Part shown: positions 9,434 to 17,367 of the stretch, one piece after another
Layout of the letters: each line of letters begins with the position of its first letter
Position numbering within the stretch: position 1 is the first letter of the stretch
DNA from: CAYOKT01 sp964404605
GTDB taxonomy: Bacteria; Electryoneota; Electryoneia; Electryoneales; Electryoneaceae
Assembly: GCA_964404605.1 (NCBI GenBank)
Contig: CAYOKT010000005.1
Span: forward strand, 1 to 57,367
DNA: 57,367 bases
Reading direction: 5' to 3'
Translations under genes and position numbers: made by a program
Notes under the pieces: generated by a model
What the model was told of the DNA's origin: nothing
What the model saw: only the letters and a program-made list of their open reading frames with translations
The model's database searches: none

Positions 9434-10722
9434 TGAAACTGCGCGTGCTGCAAACCTCGGACTGGCACCTCGGCGCGGGGGTTCTCCCCGCCGGGCACGG
9501 GTTCGATGATTCGATCCGGAAAACGCGCGAGGAGGAAGAGGAGCAACTCCTCGACCGCATCGTGCGGATCGCGAAAGAGGAAAACGTCGAGTTGGTTCTC
9601 CTGCCCGGCGACCTGTGGGACCAGGAGGTCATCGCCTTCAGCCTGGCCCGGAAGGTGATCAGCGCACTGGGGAGCCTCTCGCCGATCCCGGTGATTCTCC
9701 TGCCCGGGAACCATGATTTTCTCGGCCGGGACAGCTTCTACCGGGAAGAGGCGGCTTCGCGTTTCGGCGCGGTCTGGCCGGAGAATGTGACCGTCGTCCG
9801 CAGCACGGAATTCGTATCCTTCCGCCGGCCCGAGCTGGCGGATGTCGGATTCACCGCCAAGGCGACCGGGGCGAATGTCCGTGTGGATGACAGGGAGCTG
9901 AGAAACCCACCTCCGAAAAGCGCCGCGAAGATCAACATCCTGCTCTACCACGGCTCACGCCTGCACGCCGGGCTCGAGGCGACGTTGAACCGGGGGAAAC
10001 TCACCGCGCCGTTCACGGATGAGGAGCTCCTGTCGGCGGGGTTCGACTACGTCGCCCTCGGTCATTACCATACATTCTCCACCGTACAGGATGAGCAGGG
10101 CGTCATCCGCGCGGCCTACTCGGGCGAGCCCTTCGCGCGGGATTTCGCGAGCGATTCCGCCAAGGGAGTTCTCATCTTCGACCTGGAAGAGGGGGGAATC
10201 CCTCCGGGGCGGATGAGGTTCATTCCCACGGACTCCCGTCGCTACCGGCGTGTGCAGGTTTCCCTCACCGGCGCAGCCGATGAGGGCGAAGCCCTCTCTC
10301 GCATCCTGAAGGCGCTGCGGGAGCAGGATGTCGGGGAAATGGACCTCGTGCGGGTGAAACTTCATGGCGCCTATGGCCGCGGCTCCTCCTGGCGGCCAAC
10401 GTTCGACCTGGACGGGGCCGCCGCGGGCGTGGAGCTGGACACATCCCGGCTCCGCCCGGCGTTCGACCTCGAGCGGGCGCTGGAGCAGGCGGCCACGGGG
10501 AGTGTGCAGGCGAAATTCCTGCGGGAGATGGCAAAGTTGCTCGCGGAAGCCGGGGAATCCGATGCCGAAGCGCGTGCTCGCATCTCGCTGGCGGCTCGGC
10601 TCGGTTTCGAGGCCTTCGCGGGGGAGACGATTGAACTGCGGCCGGATATCGCCCCTCCGCCCCTCGACGAAGTGGAGGGGGAAAATGAGCCTGAGGAAGG
10701 TGGGGTCGGCGCATCGACCTGA
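9430..10722 (+). CDS. YhaO/SbcD-like metallophosphoesterase (Mre11-type nuclease)
   Basis: The ATG at 9430 (ATGATGA overlap with the ATPase stop) gives 430 residues; an in-frame start at 9406 would lie inside the ATPase gene. All calcineurin-like phosphoesterase motifs are present: D11 and H13 in SDWHLG, D61/D64 in LLPGDLWD, N94-H95-D96 in LLPGNHD, the His of LLYHGSRLH, and GHYH at 211-214. These bind two metal ions (Mn in Mre11/SbcD). The C-terminal part (about 250-430) resembles the capping and ATPase-binding region of SbcD/YhaO and ends in an acidic tail. The expected role is a 3'-5' exo/endonuclease acting on DNA ends together with the upstream YhaN-like ATPase. Confidence 0.9.
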   Translation: MMKLRVLQTSDWHLGAGVLPAGHGFDDSIRKTREEEEEQLLDRIVRIAKEENVELVLLPGDLWDQEVIAFSLARKVISALGSLSPIPVILLPGNHDFLGRDSFYREEAASRFGAVWPENVTVVRSTEFVSFRRPELADVGFTAKATGANVRVDDRELRNPPPKSAAKINILLYHGSRLHAGLEATLNRGKLTAPFTDEELLSAGFDYVALGHYHTFSTVQDEQGVIRAAYSGEPFARDFASDSAKGVLIFDLEEGGIPPGRMRFIPTDSRRYRRVQVSLTGAADEGEALSRILKALREQDVGEMDLVRVKLHGAYGRGSSWRPTFDLDGAAAGVELDTSRLRPAFDLERALEQAATGSVQAKFLREMAKLLAEAGESDAEARARISLAARLGFEAFAGETIELRPDIAPPPLDEVEGENEPEEGGVGAST

Positions 10723-10761
10723 GGCGGGGCGTGCAGATGGGAGACGAACTTGGGTCATGGC

Positions 10762-10786
10762 TCACCCGCAGTATCTTCCCGGGTGA
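10762..10786 (+). terminator. Possible hairpin attenuator between the nuclease and DUF502 genes
   Basis: TCACCCG (10762-10768) pairs with CGGGTGA (10780-10786) around an 11-base loop. A mixed T/G-rich stretch follows (TATTGTTGTGTTTG) rather than a clean T run. It lies in the 106-bp space after the nuclease gene, the only sizeable break in the hflK-to-Omp85 run, so partial termination or a transcript boundary is possible. Weak evidence. Confidence 0.3.
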
Positions 10787-10828
10787 AAGTGCCGTATTGT
10801 TGTGTTTGACTGGAGTGGAACAGGGTGA

Positions 10829-11560
10829 GTGAACAGGATGAATGAGAGCCGGAAAAAGGACCCTTCGGAACCCCCGAGCCTGGTGAGACGACTCCGCACC
10901 TGGTTCGTTACGGGCCTGGTCGTCATCGCGCCGCTCGCACTGACTATCTGGATCGTCGTCCAGTTGTTTCTCTTCGCGGATGGTTTTCTCGGGAAGCCGA
11001 TCCAGTTGTTCCTCGGGAAGATCCTCGGCATCGGTTTCTTCAAGACCCAGATGATCCACGGGATCGGGTTTATCGCCCTGCTGATCCTGATCCTCGCCAC
11101 CGGTTGGTTCGCCCGCCAGTATCTCGGCAACCAGGCGGTCCGGTTGGTGAACGCCGTGATCGAACGTATTCCGCTGGTCAACAAGGTGTATATCGCCATC
11201 CTGCAGATCTCGCAGGCGTTCCTCGGGGGTCAGAGGGATGTCTTCAAACATGCGGTGATCATCGAATACCCGAAGAAACACGTATACAGCATCGGCTTCG
11301 TCACCCAGGACACGCGCGGTCCCGCCCAGGAAGCCCTGGAGGAGGACGTGATCAGCGTGTTCATCCCGACCACGCCGAATCCCACCTCCGGCTATCTCCT
11401 GTTCGTGCCGAAAGAGGATGTCACATTCATCGACATCTCCGTGGAGGAGGCCTTGAAGCTGATCATCTCTGCGGGAGCGGTCATCCCGCGTCCCGGCGGC
11501 GGGTCGGTCGAAGCGGCGCGGAGGTTCGGGTTCAGGATCCGCAAGTCACCCGGCCTGTAA
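10829..11560 (+). CDS. DUF502 family inner-membrane protein
   Basis: 243 residues from GTG at 10829; an ATG three codons later (10838) is an alternative start. The architecture matches DUF502 (COG2928): a basic N-terminus, a first membrane helix (WFVTGLVVIAPLALTIWIV), a second (GIGFIALLILILATGWFARQ), then the conserved cytoplasmic motif IERIPLVNKVYIAILQIS and the FIPTTPNPTSGYLLFVP segment that is nearly invariant in the family. Its function is unknown; in plants a DUF502 relative (COV1/LCV) acts in trafficking. It follows the nuclease by 106 bp and is followed five bases later by an outer-membrane barrel gene. Confidence 0.9.
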   Translation: MNRMNESRKKDPSEPPSLVRRLRTWFVTGLVVIAPLALTIWIVVQLFLFADGFLGKPIQLFLGKILGIGFFKTQMIHGIGFIALLILILATGWFARQYLGNQAVRLVNAVIERIPLVNKVYIAILQISQAFLGGQRDVFKHAVIIEYPKKHVYSIGFVTQDTRGPAQEALEEDVISVFIPTTPNPTSGYLLFVPKEDVTFIDISVEEALKLIISAGAVIPRPGGGSVEAARRFGFRIRKSPGL

Positions 11561-11565
11561 AAGTC

Positions 11566-13413
11566 GTGAAAGCAGCACGATCACTCCTGCCGTTTCTTTT
11601 TCTCCTGGTCACGGGCGCTTCGCACGCTACGGGGCCGGATTCCCTGGGGATCGGTTTTTCCCAGGAGCTGGACACCCGCATCTGGCACCTGCAGGTCGGG
11701 CGCCGGGTGGAAAATGCACTCTGGAATGTCCAGTCCCGGGGCTACAGCGAGTGGACCCAGCGGGCCCTCACCGGTTTCGAATCCCAATGGAAACAGGAAC
11801 TCGGATTCACCCTCCAGGCGGAACGAGCGGTGGAGGATCATCTCGCCCTTCTCCTCGAGGCCAACGGGCAGGATTACCTCGACCGGGAAGCCGTGCAACG
11901 GATCGATCTCGGCGCTGCGCCTCCGCTGCCGCAGACCCCCTCGACAGGGATACGCACCTCGCGCCTGACCACCGGTCTTGACAATCACATCGGGCGTGCA
12001 TCGCTGCGGGGCGGGGTGCGTTGGCGGGTGGCCGGGGGCCTTGAAACCCGCCTGCTGGCGGGCGCTGCCATGGACCGGCAGGTCCAGGGCTCGGGGGAGG
12101 GGCCTTCCCTTAGGGGAGGGTTCCGCTGGGCCGGGGGCGGCGAGGCGAAAACGAGTGTGGACGGCGATGGGTGGCTGGATCGTTATGGAGACCGGCGGTA
12201 CCACGAGGCGGTGCTGCGCATGGGCACCGTGCGCAATTTCGGCGATGCGACCAACCGCCTGTCGGCGACGTGGAGGCAGCGGCGCAGCGACCTGTTTCTC
12301 GGGCTTGGCGGCCAGGTCGTGCCCCGCATCGAGGACGGATTGAGGGTCGACAACCGGCTCATCACCCCGCTGGATTACGGCCTGCATGGTGCCTACGACC
12401 TTTCGCTCAGGCGCAACGTCGTGCAGTACAAGGGGGGAGGGCCCGAGGCGGCGCGGGAACAGGACTTCTCCCACCGATTTTCGCTCCTCGCCCAGCGGCG
12501 GGGGATTTCCGGGGAGCTCTACTACCTCGTCTCCCTGGAAGACCGGGATTATGGGGGGAGCCTGGTTCTCGGGCGCCGGCAGGTACTCGGCGCCGCCGGC
12601 GGGTTCCGGACGGAGTACGACAGCCTGGGACTCGGATACAGCACCGAAAAGCTTCGTTTCGATTCGCCGGATTCCCTCGAACTGTCCGACCGCGACCGTC
12701 TCATCCACCAGGTGCGGATCGAGTACAAGCGACGTCTTCGCGAGGATTTCGTCGCCGGGATCGAGGGGGCTGTTTTCCTCGATCATCTTGTCAACCTCGA
12801 AGCCACCCGTTCGGCGGACAACCGCTGGAATCGCGTGTTTCTCCTGCGTCCTTCCGTCGACTGGCTGCCCGCGCCGGGGTGGAGCAACCGGGCTTCGTTC
12901 GAAGTGCTGGCCAATTACACGGTTTACGATTTCGAATCGGAGAGCGGCGGCGCGGGAATCCGGAGCACGGTTCTGCGCCGATGGTCCGCCTCGGACACCC
13001 TGGCGGTTCCCCTCGGTGAACAATGGTGGGGGGAGATGTCCCTGCGGTATGACCTCGATGATCGCGGTCGGATACGATGGGTGGAATTCATCCAGGAGCG
13101 GTCCGACGAGCGGCAGGCCCTCTATTCCGCCGTCAGCATCGGTCACCTGATGTGGGGCAGGGTTCTCTTCAAGGGGGGCTGGCGCATCCAGCGCCAGTTG
13201 GAGGACCGCTTCGACCGGGACCTCTCCGGCGGGGAGATTCGCAACCGCACCCGGAGCTACGAAGCCTCCGGCCCGACGTTACAGATCGAAACGCTTCCGC
13301 ACGAACGGTTCCGCCTGTCGATTTCCGCCGATCTCCTGAAAGTGAGGGACAGCCGTGAAAACAGCCGTGACCGCCTCGACACCGTGCAGTTCGTGATGTC
13401 CCATGCCTGGTAG
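11566..13413 (+). CDS. Predicted outer-membrane beta-barrel protein of unknown family
   Basis: About 615 residues from a GTG at 11566, chosen because it begins a signal peptide (KAARSLLPFLFLLVTGASHA). An open frame extends further upstream, but only as an overlap of the DUF502 gene. The mature protein is rich in alternating amphipathic strands with Arg/Tyr/Trp at turns (for example SLRGGVRWRVAGGLETRLLAG, LSLRRNVVQYKGG) and ends in an aromatic-terminated strand (VQFVMSHAW), the usual C-terminal beta signal. I do not recognise a named family. The stop overlaps the next gene, a one-POTRA Omp85 protein, by 11 bases, so the two barrels are probably made together. Confidence 0.65.
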   Translation: MKAARSLLPFLFLLVTGASHATGPDSLGIGFSQELDTRIWHLQVGRRVENALWNVQSRGYSEWTQRALTGFESQWKQELGFTLQAERAVEDHLALLLEANGQDYLDREAVQRIDLGAAPPLPQTPSTGIRTSRLTTGLDNHIGRASLRGGVRWRVAGGLETRLLAGAAMDRQVQGSGEGPSLRGGFRWAGGGEAKTSVDGDGWLDRYGDRRYHEAVLRMGTVRNFGDATNRLSATWRQRRSDLFLGLGGQVVPRIEDGLRVDNRLITPLDYGLHGAYDLSLRRNVVQYKGGGPEAAREQDFSHRFSLLAQRRGISGELYYLVSLEDRDYGGSLVLGRRQVLGAAGGFRTEYDSLGLGYSTEKLRFDSPDSLELSDRDRLIHQVRIEYKRRLREDFVAGIEGAVFLDHLVNLEATRSADNRWNRVFLLRPSVDWLPAPGWSNRASFEVLANYTVYDFESESGGAGIRSTVLRRWSASDTLAVPLGEQWWGEMSLRYDLDDRGRIRWVEFIQERSDERQALYSAVSIGHLMWGRVLFKGGWRIQRQLEDRFDRDLSGGEIRNRTRSYEASGPTLQIETLPHERFRLSISADLLKVRDSRENSRDRLDTVQFVMSHAW

Positions 13414-14806
13414 GCTGACATGGCGGCCGCGATGGGCGTTCCCTGCAGCGGCGGGAATCCTCCTGCTCCTCCTGCCGGTTTTCACGGCCGAAGCAGCCGC
13501 TCCCCTGAACGGGGATGACGCAGCGGTGATCGACACGGTGATCGTGCGCGGCAACCGTGTCACCCGCCCGTTCGTCATCATCAACGAGATGGAACTCGGC
13601 CCCGGTCGCCGGGCGGAGCCCGCCGCGCTGGAACGGGACCGCCGGCGCCTCGAATCGCTGGGACTCTTCAGCCGGGCGAAGCTCTTCACCGAAGCGCTCG
13701 GGGACGGCCGGGTCGCGCTGGTCGTGCAGGTGACCGAACTGTGGTACATCTGGCCCGGGCTGTTCGTCGCCCTGGACGAACGGGCGCTCGACGAGTGGAA
13801 TCTCAAGCGGGTCTCCCTCGGGGTCATCCTGACGCACAATAACTTCCGCGGGAGGCGCGAAACCCTTTCCATCGCCGGCAAGGTCGGATCGCCCCAGGGT
13901 GGGGACTTCCGCTGGGACATACCCTACCTGCTGCCGGCCCGGCGGGACTGGACCCTGCGGCTCCAGGGCAACGCCCAGAGGATCGAGGAGCCTCTCAACC
14001 TCCGGCAGCGGGAGGGCATCGTGCTGGATGAGGTCGGTTTGAGCGCAACGGTCGGCCGCAGGTACTCCCTGGAAAACGCCGTCTCGCTGATGCTCGAGGC
14101 GCAGTCCCGCCGTTTCAGCCGGTACGGCGACACACCGGTCATAACGCCCGGCGACGCCCCGGAGAGGTACGACCGGTTCGTCGGTTCGCGTGTCACCTTC
14201 CTCCGTGACACCCGCCTGTACAAACCCTGGCCGACGGCCGGCTACAAGGCGACGCTCTCCCTCTCCGGCGCCAGGAGTGTCGATGACGGCGGTGTCCGCT
14301 ACCTGCAGCCGGAGGCGGAACTGGCGCTCTTCCGCGGTTTCAGCCGGACTTGGATCATCGCCGGCCTGGCACAGGCGGGGTGGACGATCGGAAACCTGCC
14401 GCCTTACCGCCGCTACATCATCGATCCCACCCATACGGTGCGGTCCGGGTCGAACGCCGGCTACGAGGGAACCCGCCGCGCAGCCGGGAAGGTGGAACTG
14501 CGCTCCAACCTTCTCCACCGCGGTTACATCAGCTTTCCCGCCCCGGGAGCGCTGAAACGGTACACCCACGACCTGCCGTTCGGGATCTCCACCGTCCTCT
14601 TCGCCGATGCGGGCGTCGTCGGGGGAGTGCGGGGGAGGGGGGAGGGGGGAGGCATGGTCGACCTCGGGGGGTGGGAAGCGGGGTACGGCATCGGCTTGAT
14701 CCTGCACATCCCCTATCGTGACATCCTCCGCCTCGAGGTCTCCCGCAGCGCCCGTTTCCCCTCGGACGGGTTGCGCTTCAGCGTCCGGTTCGGCCCCTCC
14801 TTCTGA
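13403..14806 (+). CDS. Omp85-superfamily outer-membrane protein with a single POTRA domain
   Basis: 467 residues. A signal peptide (about 1-32, ending TAEAAA) is followed by one POTRA domain at about 40-115 (VIDTVIVRGNRVTRPFVI, ALERDRRRLESLGLFSRAKL). A BamA/TamA-type barrel follows, whose last strand ends SVRFGPSF with the terminal Phe typical of Omp85 beta signals. BamA has five POTRA domains and TamA three, so this is a minimal member. Possible roles are insertion of particular outer-membrane proteins or lipid/protein export. It overlaps the upstream barrel gene, a plausible client or partner. A Gly/Arg-rich insert near residues 405-420 comes from a G-tract in the DNA. Confidence 0.8.
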   Translation: MPGRLTWRPRWAFPAAAGILLLLLPVFTAEAAAPLNGDDAAVIDTVIVRGNRVTRPFVIINEMELGPGRRAEPAALERDRRRLESLGLFSRAKLFTEALGDGRVALVVQVTELWYIWPGLFVALDERALDEWNLKRVSLGVILTHNNFRGRRETLSIAGKVGSPQGGDFRWDIPYLLPARRDWTLRLQGNAQRIEEPLNLRQREGIVLDEVGLSATVGRRYSLENAVSLMLEAQSRRFSRYGDTPVITPGDAPERYDRFVGSRVTFLRDTRLYKPWPTAGYKATLSLSGARSVDDGGVRYLQPEAELALFRGFSRTWIIAGLAQAGWTIGNLPPYRRYIIDPTHTVRSGSNAGYEGTRRAAGKVELRSNLLHRGYISFPAPGALKRYTHDLPFGISTVLFADAGVVGGVRGRGEGGGMVDLGGWEAGYGIGLILHIPYRDILRLEVSRSARFPSDGLRFSVRFGPSF

Positions 14807-14909
14807 GACGCTCCCGGCCCGGCGCGGCCGGCACGCTCCCGACCTTTCTGCCCGCCCTCCACACCGCCGGACCGGCCGTTCCCGCGCGCGTTCTCCGGCC
14901 CCGCTCCGC

Positions 14910-14956
14910 TTGACATGCTCCCGCCCTTCCCCTATCTTATACTGAACAAATGAACA
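14910..14956 (+). promoter_or_regulatory. Promoter and TGAACA direct repeat before the dinB unit
   Basis: In the 320-bp gene-free stretch 14807-15127, TTGACA (14910-14915) and TATCTT (14933-14938) stand 17 bases apart, a good sigma70-type promoter reading into the DUF6504-dinB pair. Overlapping the expected start site is a direct repeat TGAACA-aa-TGAACA (14943-14956), a candidate repressor site. The remaining roughly 170-base leader is GC-rich; I see no convincing gene in it. Confidence 0.5.
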
Positions 14957-15127
14957 GTAGTAGCGGGGATGCAGGGGCAGAAAGGATCGGCGGAATCGGG
15001 GTCATTCCGGTGATAAAGGGACCGGTCCGGCGGGAGGCGGGCGGCCGGAACCGGCAGGAAAACGGGCCCCGGGCGGCGGACGACCGTGAATCCGCGCCCG
15101 GCGGCGGGCGATTCGGGAGACGGGTCG

Positions 15128-15382
15128 ATGCGGTACGAGGAGATCGGCGACAGGCTCGAGGTGATCGCGCTGTTCCGTGACGGCCGGATCCATCCGTTGA
15201 AGTTCCGCTGGCGGGACCGGGTGTACCGGGTGGAACGGGTGAACGGGGAATGGACCAGCGATGAGGGCCAGACGCGCTTTCTGCATTATTCCGTGATGAC
15301 CTCCGGGCCGGACGTTTACGAGATCGCGTACAACAGCGAGACACGTGGATGGCGGCTCATGCGGGTCTGTCTTGTCGGATGA
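15128..15382 (+). CDS. Small DUF6504-like protein preceding DNA polymerase IV
   Basis: 84 residues from the ATG at 15128, which has GGGAGA about eight bases upstream; a longer frame from 15086 lacks a ribosome site. The sequence (RYEEIGDRLEVIALFRDGRIHPLKFRWRDR and then YRVERVNGEW) resembles the DUF6504 pattern in which an xxPxxFxWRGRxYxVxxV strand pair is followed by a Trp. These small proteins are often encoded beside dinB or dnaE2-type translesion polymerase genes. Its stop is seven bases before the polymerase start. The role is unknown; the context suggests a translesion-synthesis accessory. Confidence 0.6.
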   Translation: MRYEEIGDRLEVIALFRDGRIHPLKFRWRDRVYRVERVNGEWTSDEGQTRFLHYSVMTSGPDVYEIAYNSETRGWRLMRVCLVG

Positions 15383-15389
15383 GGGTGAG

Positions 15390-16697
15390 ATGCTGAGACC
15401 GGAGGTACGCGGGCGCATGCAACGGGCGGCCGGACGGCGGCCAAGGGACGAGGGCCGGGCGGCGGATCGTCGAGGGAACACCGTCCGCTGGGTGGCCCAT
15501 GTGGACATGGATGCGTTCTTCGCGGCCATCGAGGAGCGGGACAACCCCTCGCTGCGCGGGAAGCCGCTGATCATCGGCGGGCCGAAGGGCAGCCGGGGAG
15601 TCGTGACGACCTGCAACTACGAGGCGCGGAAATACGGCGTCCACGCGGGGATGTCACTGACCGAGGCGGGGCGGCGCTGCCCGCATGCCGCCTTCCTGCG
15701 CACCTTCGGTCGAAAATACACCTGGGTCTCGCTCGAGCTGATGGCCCTGCTGCGGCGCTTCAGCCCGACGGTGGAGCCGTACAGCATCGACGAGGCGTTT
15801 CTCGATGCCACCGGGTGCCTGCACCTGTGGGGCGGCGCGGCCGCCTTCGGGGAGGCGATCCGGGCGGAGATCCGCAAGGAACTGCGGCTCACGGCCTCCG
15901 TCGGCCTCGGACCGTCGAAGACCATCGCGAAGATCGCTTCCGGGCTGAACAAGCCGGACGGCCTGACGGTGATCGAACCGGGAACGGTCCGGGAACGCCT
16001 TGCCCCGCTGCCGGTGGAAGCGATCCCCGGTGTGGGTCCGACGACCCGGAAACTCCTGGCGGAACTTGGAATTACGACGATCGGGCGTCTCGCCGAAGCC
16101 CCTGAATCCCTTCTGAAATCACGCCTTGGAGTGGGCGGGAAGGCCCTGGCAATGATCGCCCGGGGAGAGGCCGGGAACCCCGTCATCGCGATGGAAGACC
16201 GGCCGGAGGACAAGTCCATGGGTCATGAGCACACCTTCGGCGAGGATGTCTCCGACCCGGCGCTGCTGCACGCCCGTTTGCTGCACCTGTGCGACAAGGC
16301 AACAAGGCGGATGAGGAGCGAAGATTTCCTCGGCACGGTTCTCACCCTCAAGCTGCGCTTTCACGATTTCGAAACCCACACCCACCAGGCGCACCTCGCA
16401 TTTCCGACACAGGATCCGCGGGAGATCTTTCTCCTTGCCCGGCGGCTCCTCGCGGACCTCTGGAGTCCCGGAGACCGGGCGGTGAGGCTGATCGGGGTCA
16501 GTGTCTCCGGGCTGTTCCGCCCGGACCGGAGCCGCGGCCTGCAGGAGGAGATGTTCCTGCACAGCGTCCGGCAGCGCCGGGACCGCCTGTTCGACGCCCT
16601 GGATCGTCTCCGGGATCGGTACGGGGAGTCGATCCTGGCCCTCGCCGGGGAGGATCGCACAGGCCGGTCCGGCAGAGGGCCGGTCCCGGTCCGATGA
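15390..16697 (+). CDS. dinB: DNA polymerase IV (Y-family translesion polymerase)
   Basis: 435 residues from the ATG at 15390, preceded by GAGGGTGAG; a frame from 15345 would overlap the upstream gene. Y-family catalytic residues are all visible: D39 with D41 in HVDMDAFFAAIEERDNP, and D134-E135 in YSIDEAFLDATG. Also present are the fingers motif TTCNYEARKYGVHAGM and the helix-hairpin-helix segment PVEAIPGVGPTTRKLLAELGI. The little-finger domain is at about 255-375. The C-terminus lacks an obvious QxxLF-type beta-clamp motif, although MFLHSVRQRRDRLFDALDRL sits in the usual region. The enzyme copies damaged DNA at stalled forks. It is probably co-expressed with the small DUF6504-like gene from the promoter at 14910. 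Confidence 0.95.
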   Translation: MLRPEVRGRMQRAAGRRPRDEGRAADRRGNTVRWVAHVDMDAFFAAIEERDNPSLRGKPLIIGGPKGSRGVVTTCNYEARKYGVHAGMSLTEAGRRCPHAAFLRTFGRKYTWVSLELMALLRRFSPTVEPYSIDEAFLDATGCLHLWGGAAAFGEAIRAEIRKELRLTASVGLGPSKTIAKIASGLNKPDGLTVIEPGTVRERLAPLPVEAIPGVGPTTRKLLAELGITTIGRLAEAPESLLKSRLGVGGKALAMIARGEAGNPVIAMEDRPEDKSMGHEHTFGEDVSDPALLHARLLHLCDKATRRMRSEDFLGTVLTLKLRFHDFETHTHQAHLAFPTQDPREIFLLARRLLADLWSPGDRAVRLIGVSVSGLFRPDRSRGLQEEMFLHSVRQRRDRLFDALDRLRDRYGESILALAGEDRTGRSGRGPVPVR

Positions 16698-16813
16698 TGC
16701 GCCGGGGCACATGCAAGTCGTAACCGTATCGTTATTTGCAATTCCACTGTATCACTCGAAGGGGCTTGGATTTTCGTGTTTGTTCCTTGTCCAGCGCTCG
16801 TTCCCGCCGGGCA

Positions 16814-16913
16814 NNNNNNNNNNNNNNNNNNNNNNNNNNNNNNNNNNNNNNNNNNNNNNNNNNNNNNNNNNNNNNNNNNNNNNNNNNNNNNNNNNNNNNN
16901 NNNNNNNNNNNNN
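16814..16913. other. Assembly gap (100 N)
   Basis: Exactly 100 unknown bases, the standard placeholder for a scaffold join of unknown length. The flanks (16698-16813 and 16914-17010) contain no convincing gene, so anything between dinB and the tRNA may be missing. Linkage of the two sides rests on scaffolding only. Confidence 0.98.
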
Positions 16914-17012
16914 CCTCTGCTTGAACTCCCGCCCGTCGCTGTTGGCTCTGCTTGTCCTCCCGGCGTCGTCAGGTCTTTTCCTCCGCACGAGGGCACGATC
17001 ACTCCGCGGGGC

Positions 17013-17041
17013 TTGACTTCGCACCTCCCTCCTGCTTTTCT
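17013..17041 (+). promoter_or_regulatory. Possible tRNA promoter
   Basis: TTGACT (17013-17018) and the weak -10 TTTTCT (17036-17041) are separated by 17 bases, ending nine bases before the 5' end of the tRNA. The -35 is good and the -10 poor. Confidence 0.35.
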
Positions 17042-17050
17042 TTGGACCAT

Positions 17051-17127
<77 letters not shown>

Positions 17128-17133
17128 CGCAAA

Positions 17134-17174
17134 CAGGACCGGTTCCACGGAGGGGCCGGTCCTGTTCTCTTTCT
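17134..17174 (+). terminator. Rho-independent terminator after tRNA-fMet
   Basis: CAGGACCGG (17134-17142) pairs perfectly with CCGGTCCTG (17156-17164) around a 13-base loop, followed by TTCTCTTTCT. It lies seven bases after the tRNA CCA end. Confidence 0.85.
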
Positions 17175-17367
17175 GGTTCCACCGTCTGCCGCTGCGGTTC
17201 ACATCCCTACTTTCCTTCCTTTTGTCATACTTCAGCTTTTCTTTGTATCGCGTGTCTATCGCCCGAGATACAAAACAGCGTGGTTGAATGACCAGGTTAG
17301 TTTTACCCATGGCTTCCGCAGGGAGCCGATTCCTTGTCGTGTTACTGCTCGCGGTGGGGAGATCGGA

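Noticed and set aside
14950..15180. Small open frame in the leader before the DUF6504-dinB pair
   Set aside because: Its start lies on the putative operator, its sequence is low-complexity Gly/Arg, and it overlaps the better supported downstream start.
16698..16813. Possible gene between dinB and the gap
   Set aside because: Only short frames that run into the N block; no ribosome site or similarity pattern.
17242..17274. Inverted repeat TTTGTATC/GATACAAA downstream of the tRNA
   Set aside because: Eight-base arms with a 17-base loop in an AT-richer intergenic region; no T run or promoter context, so no function can be supported.
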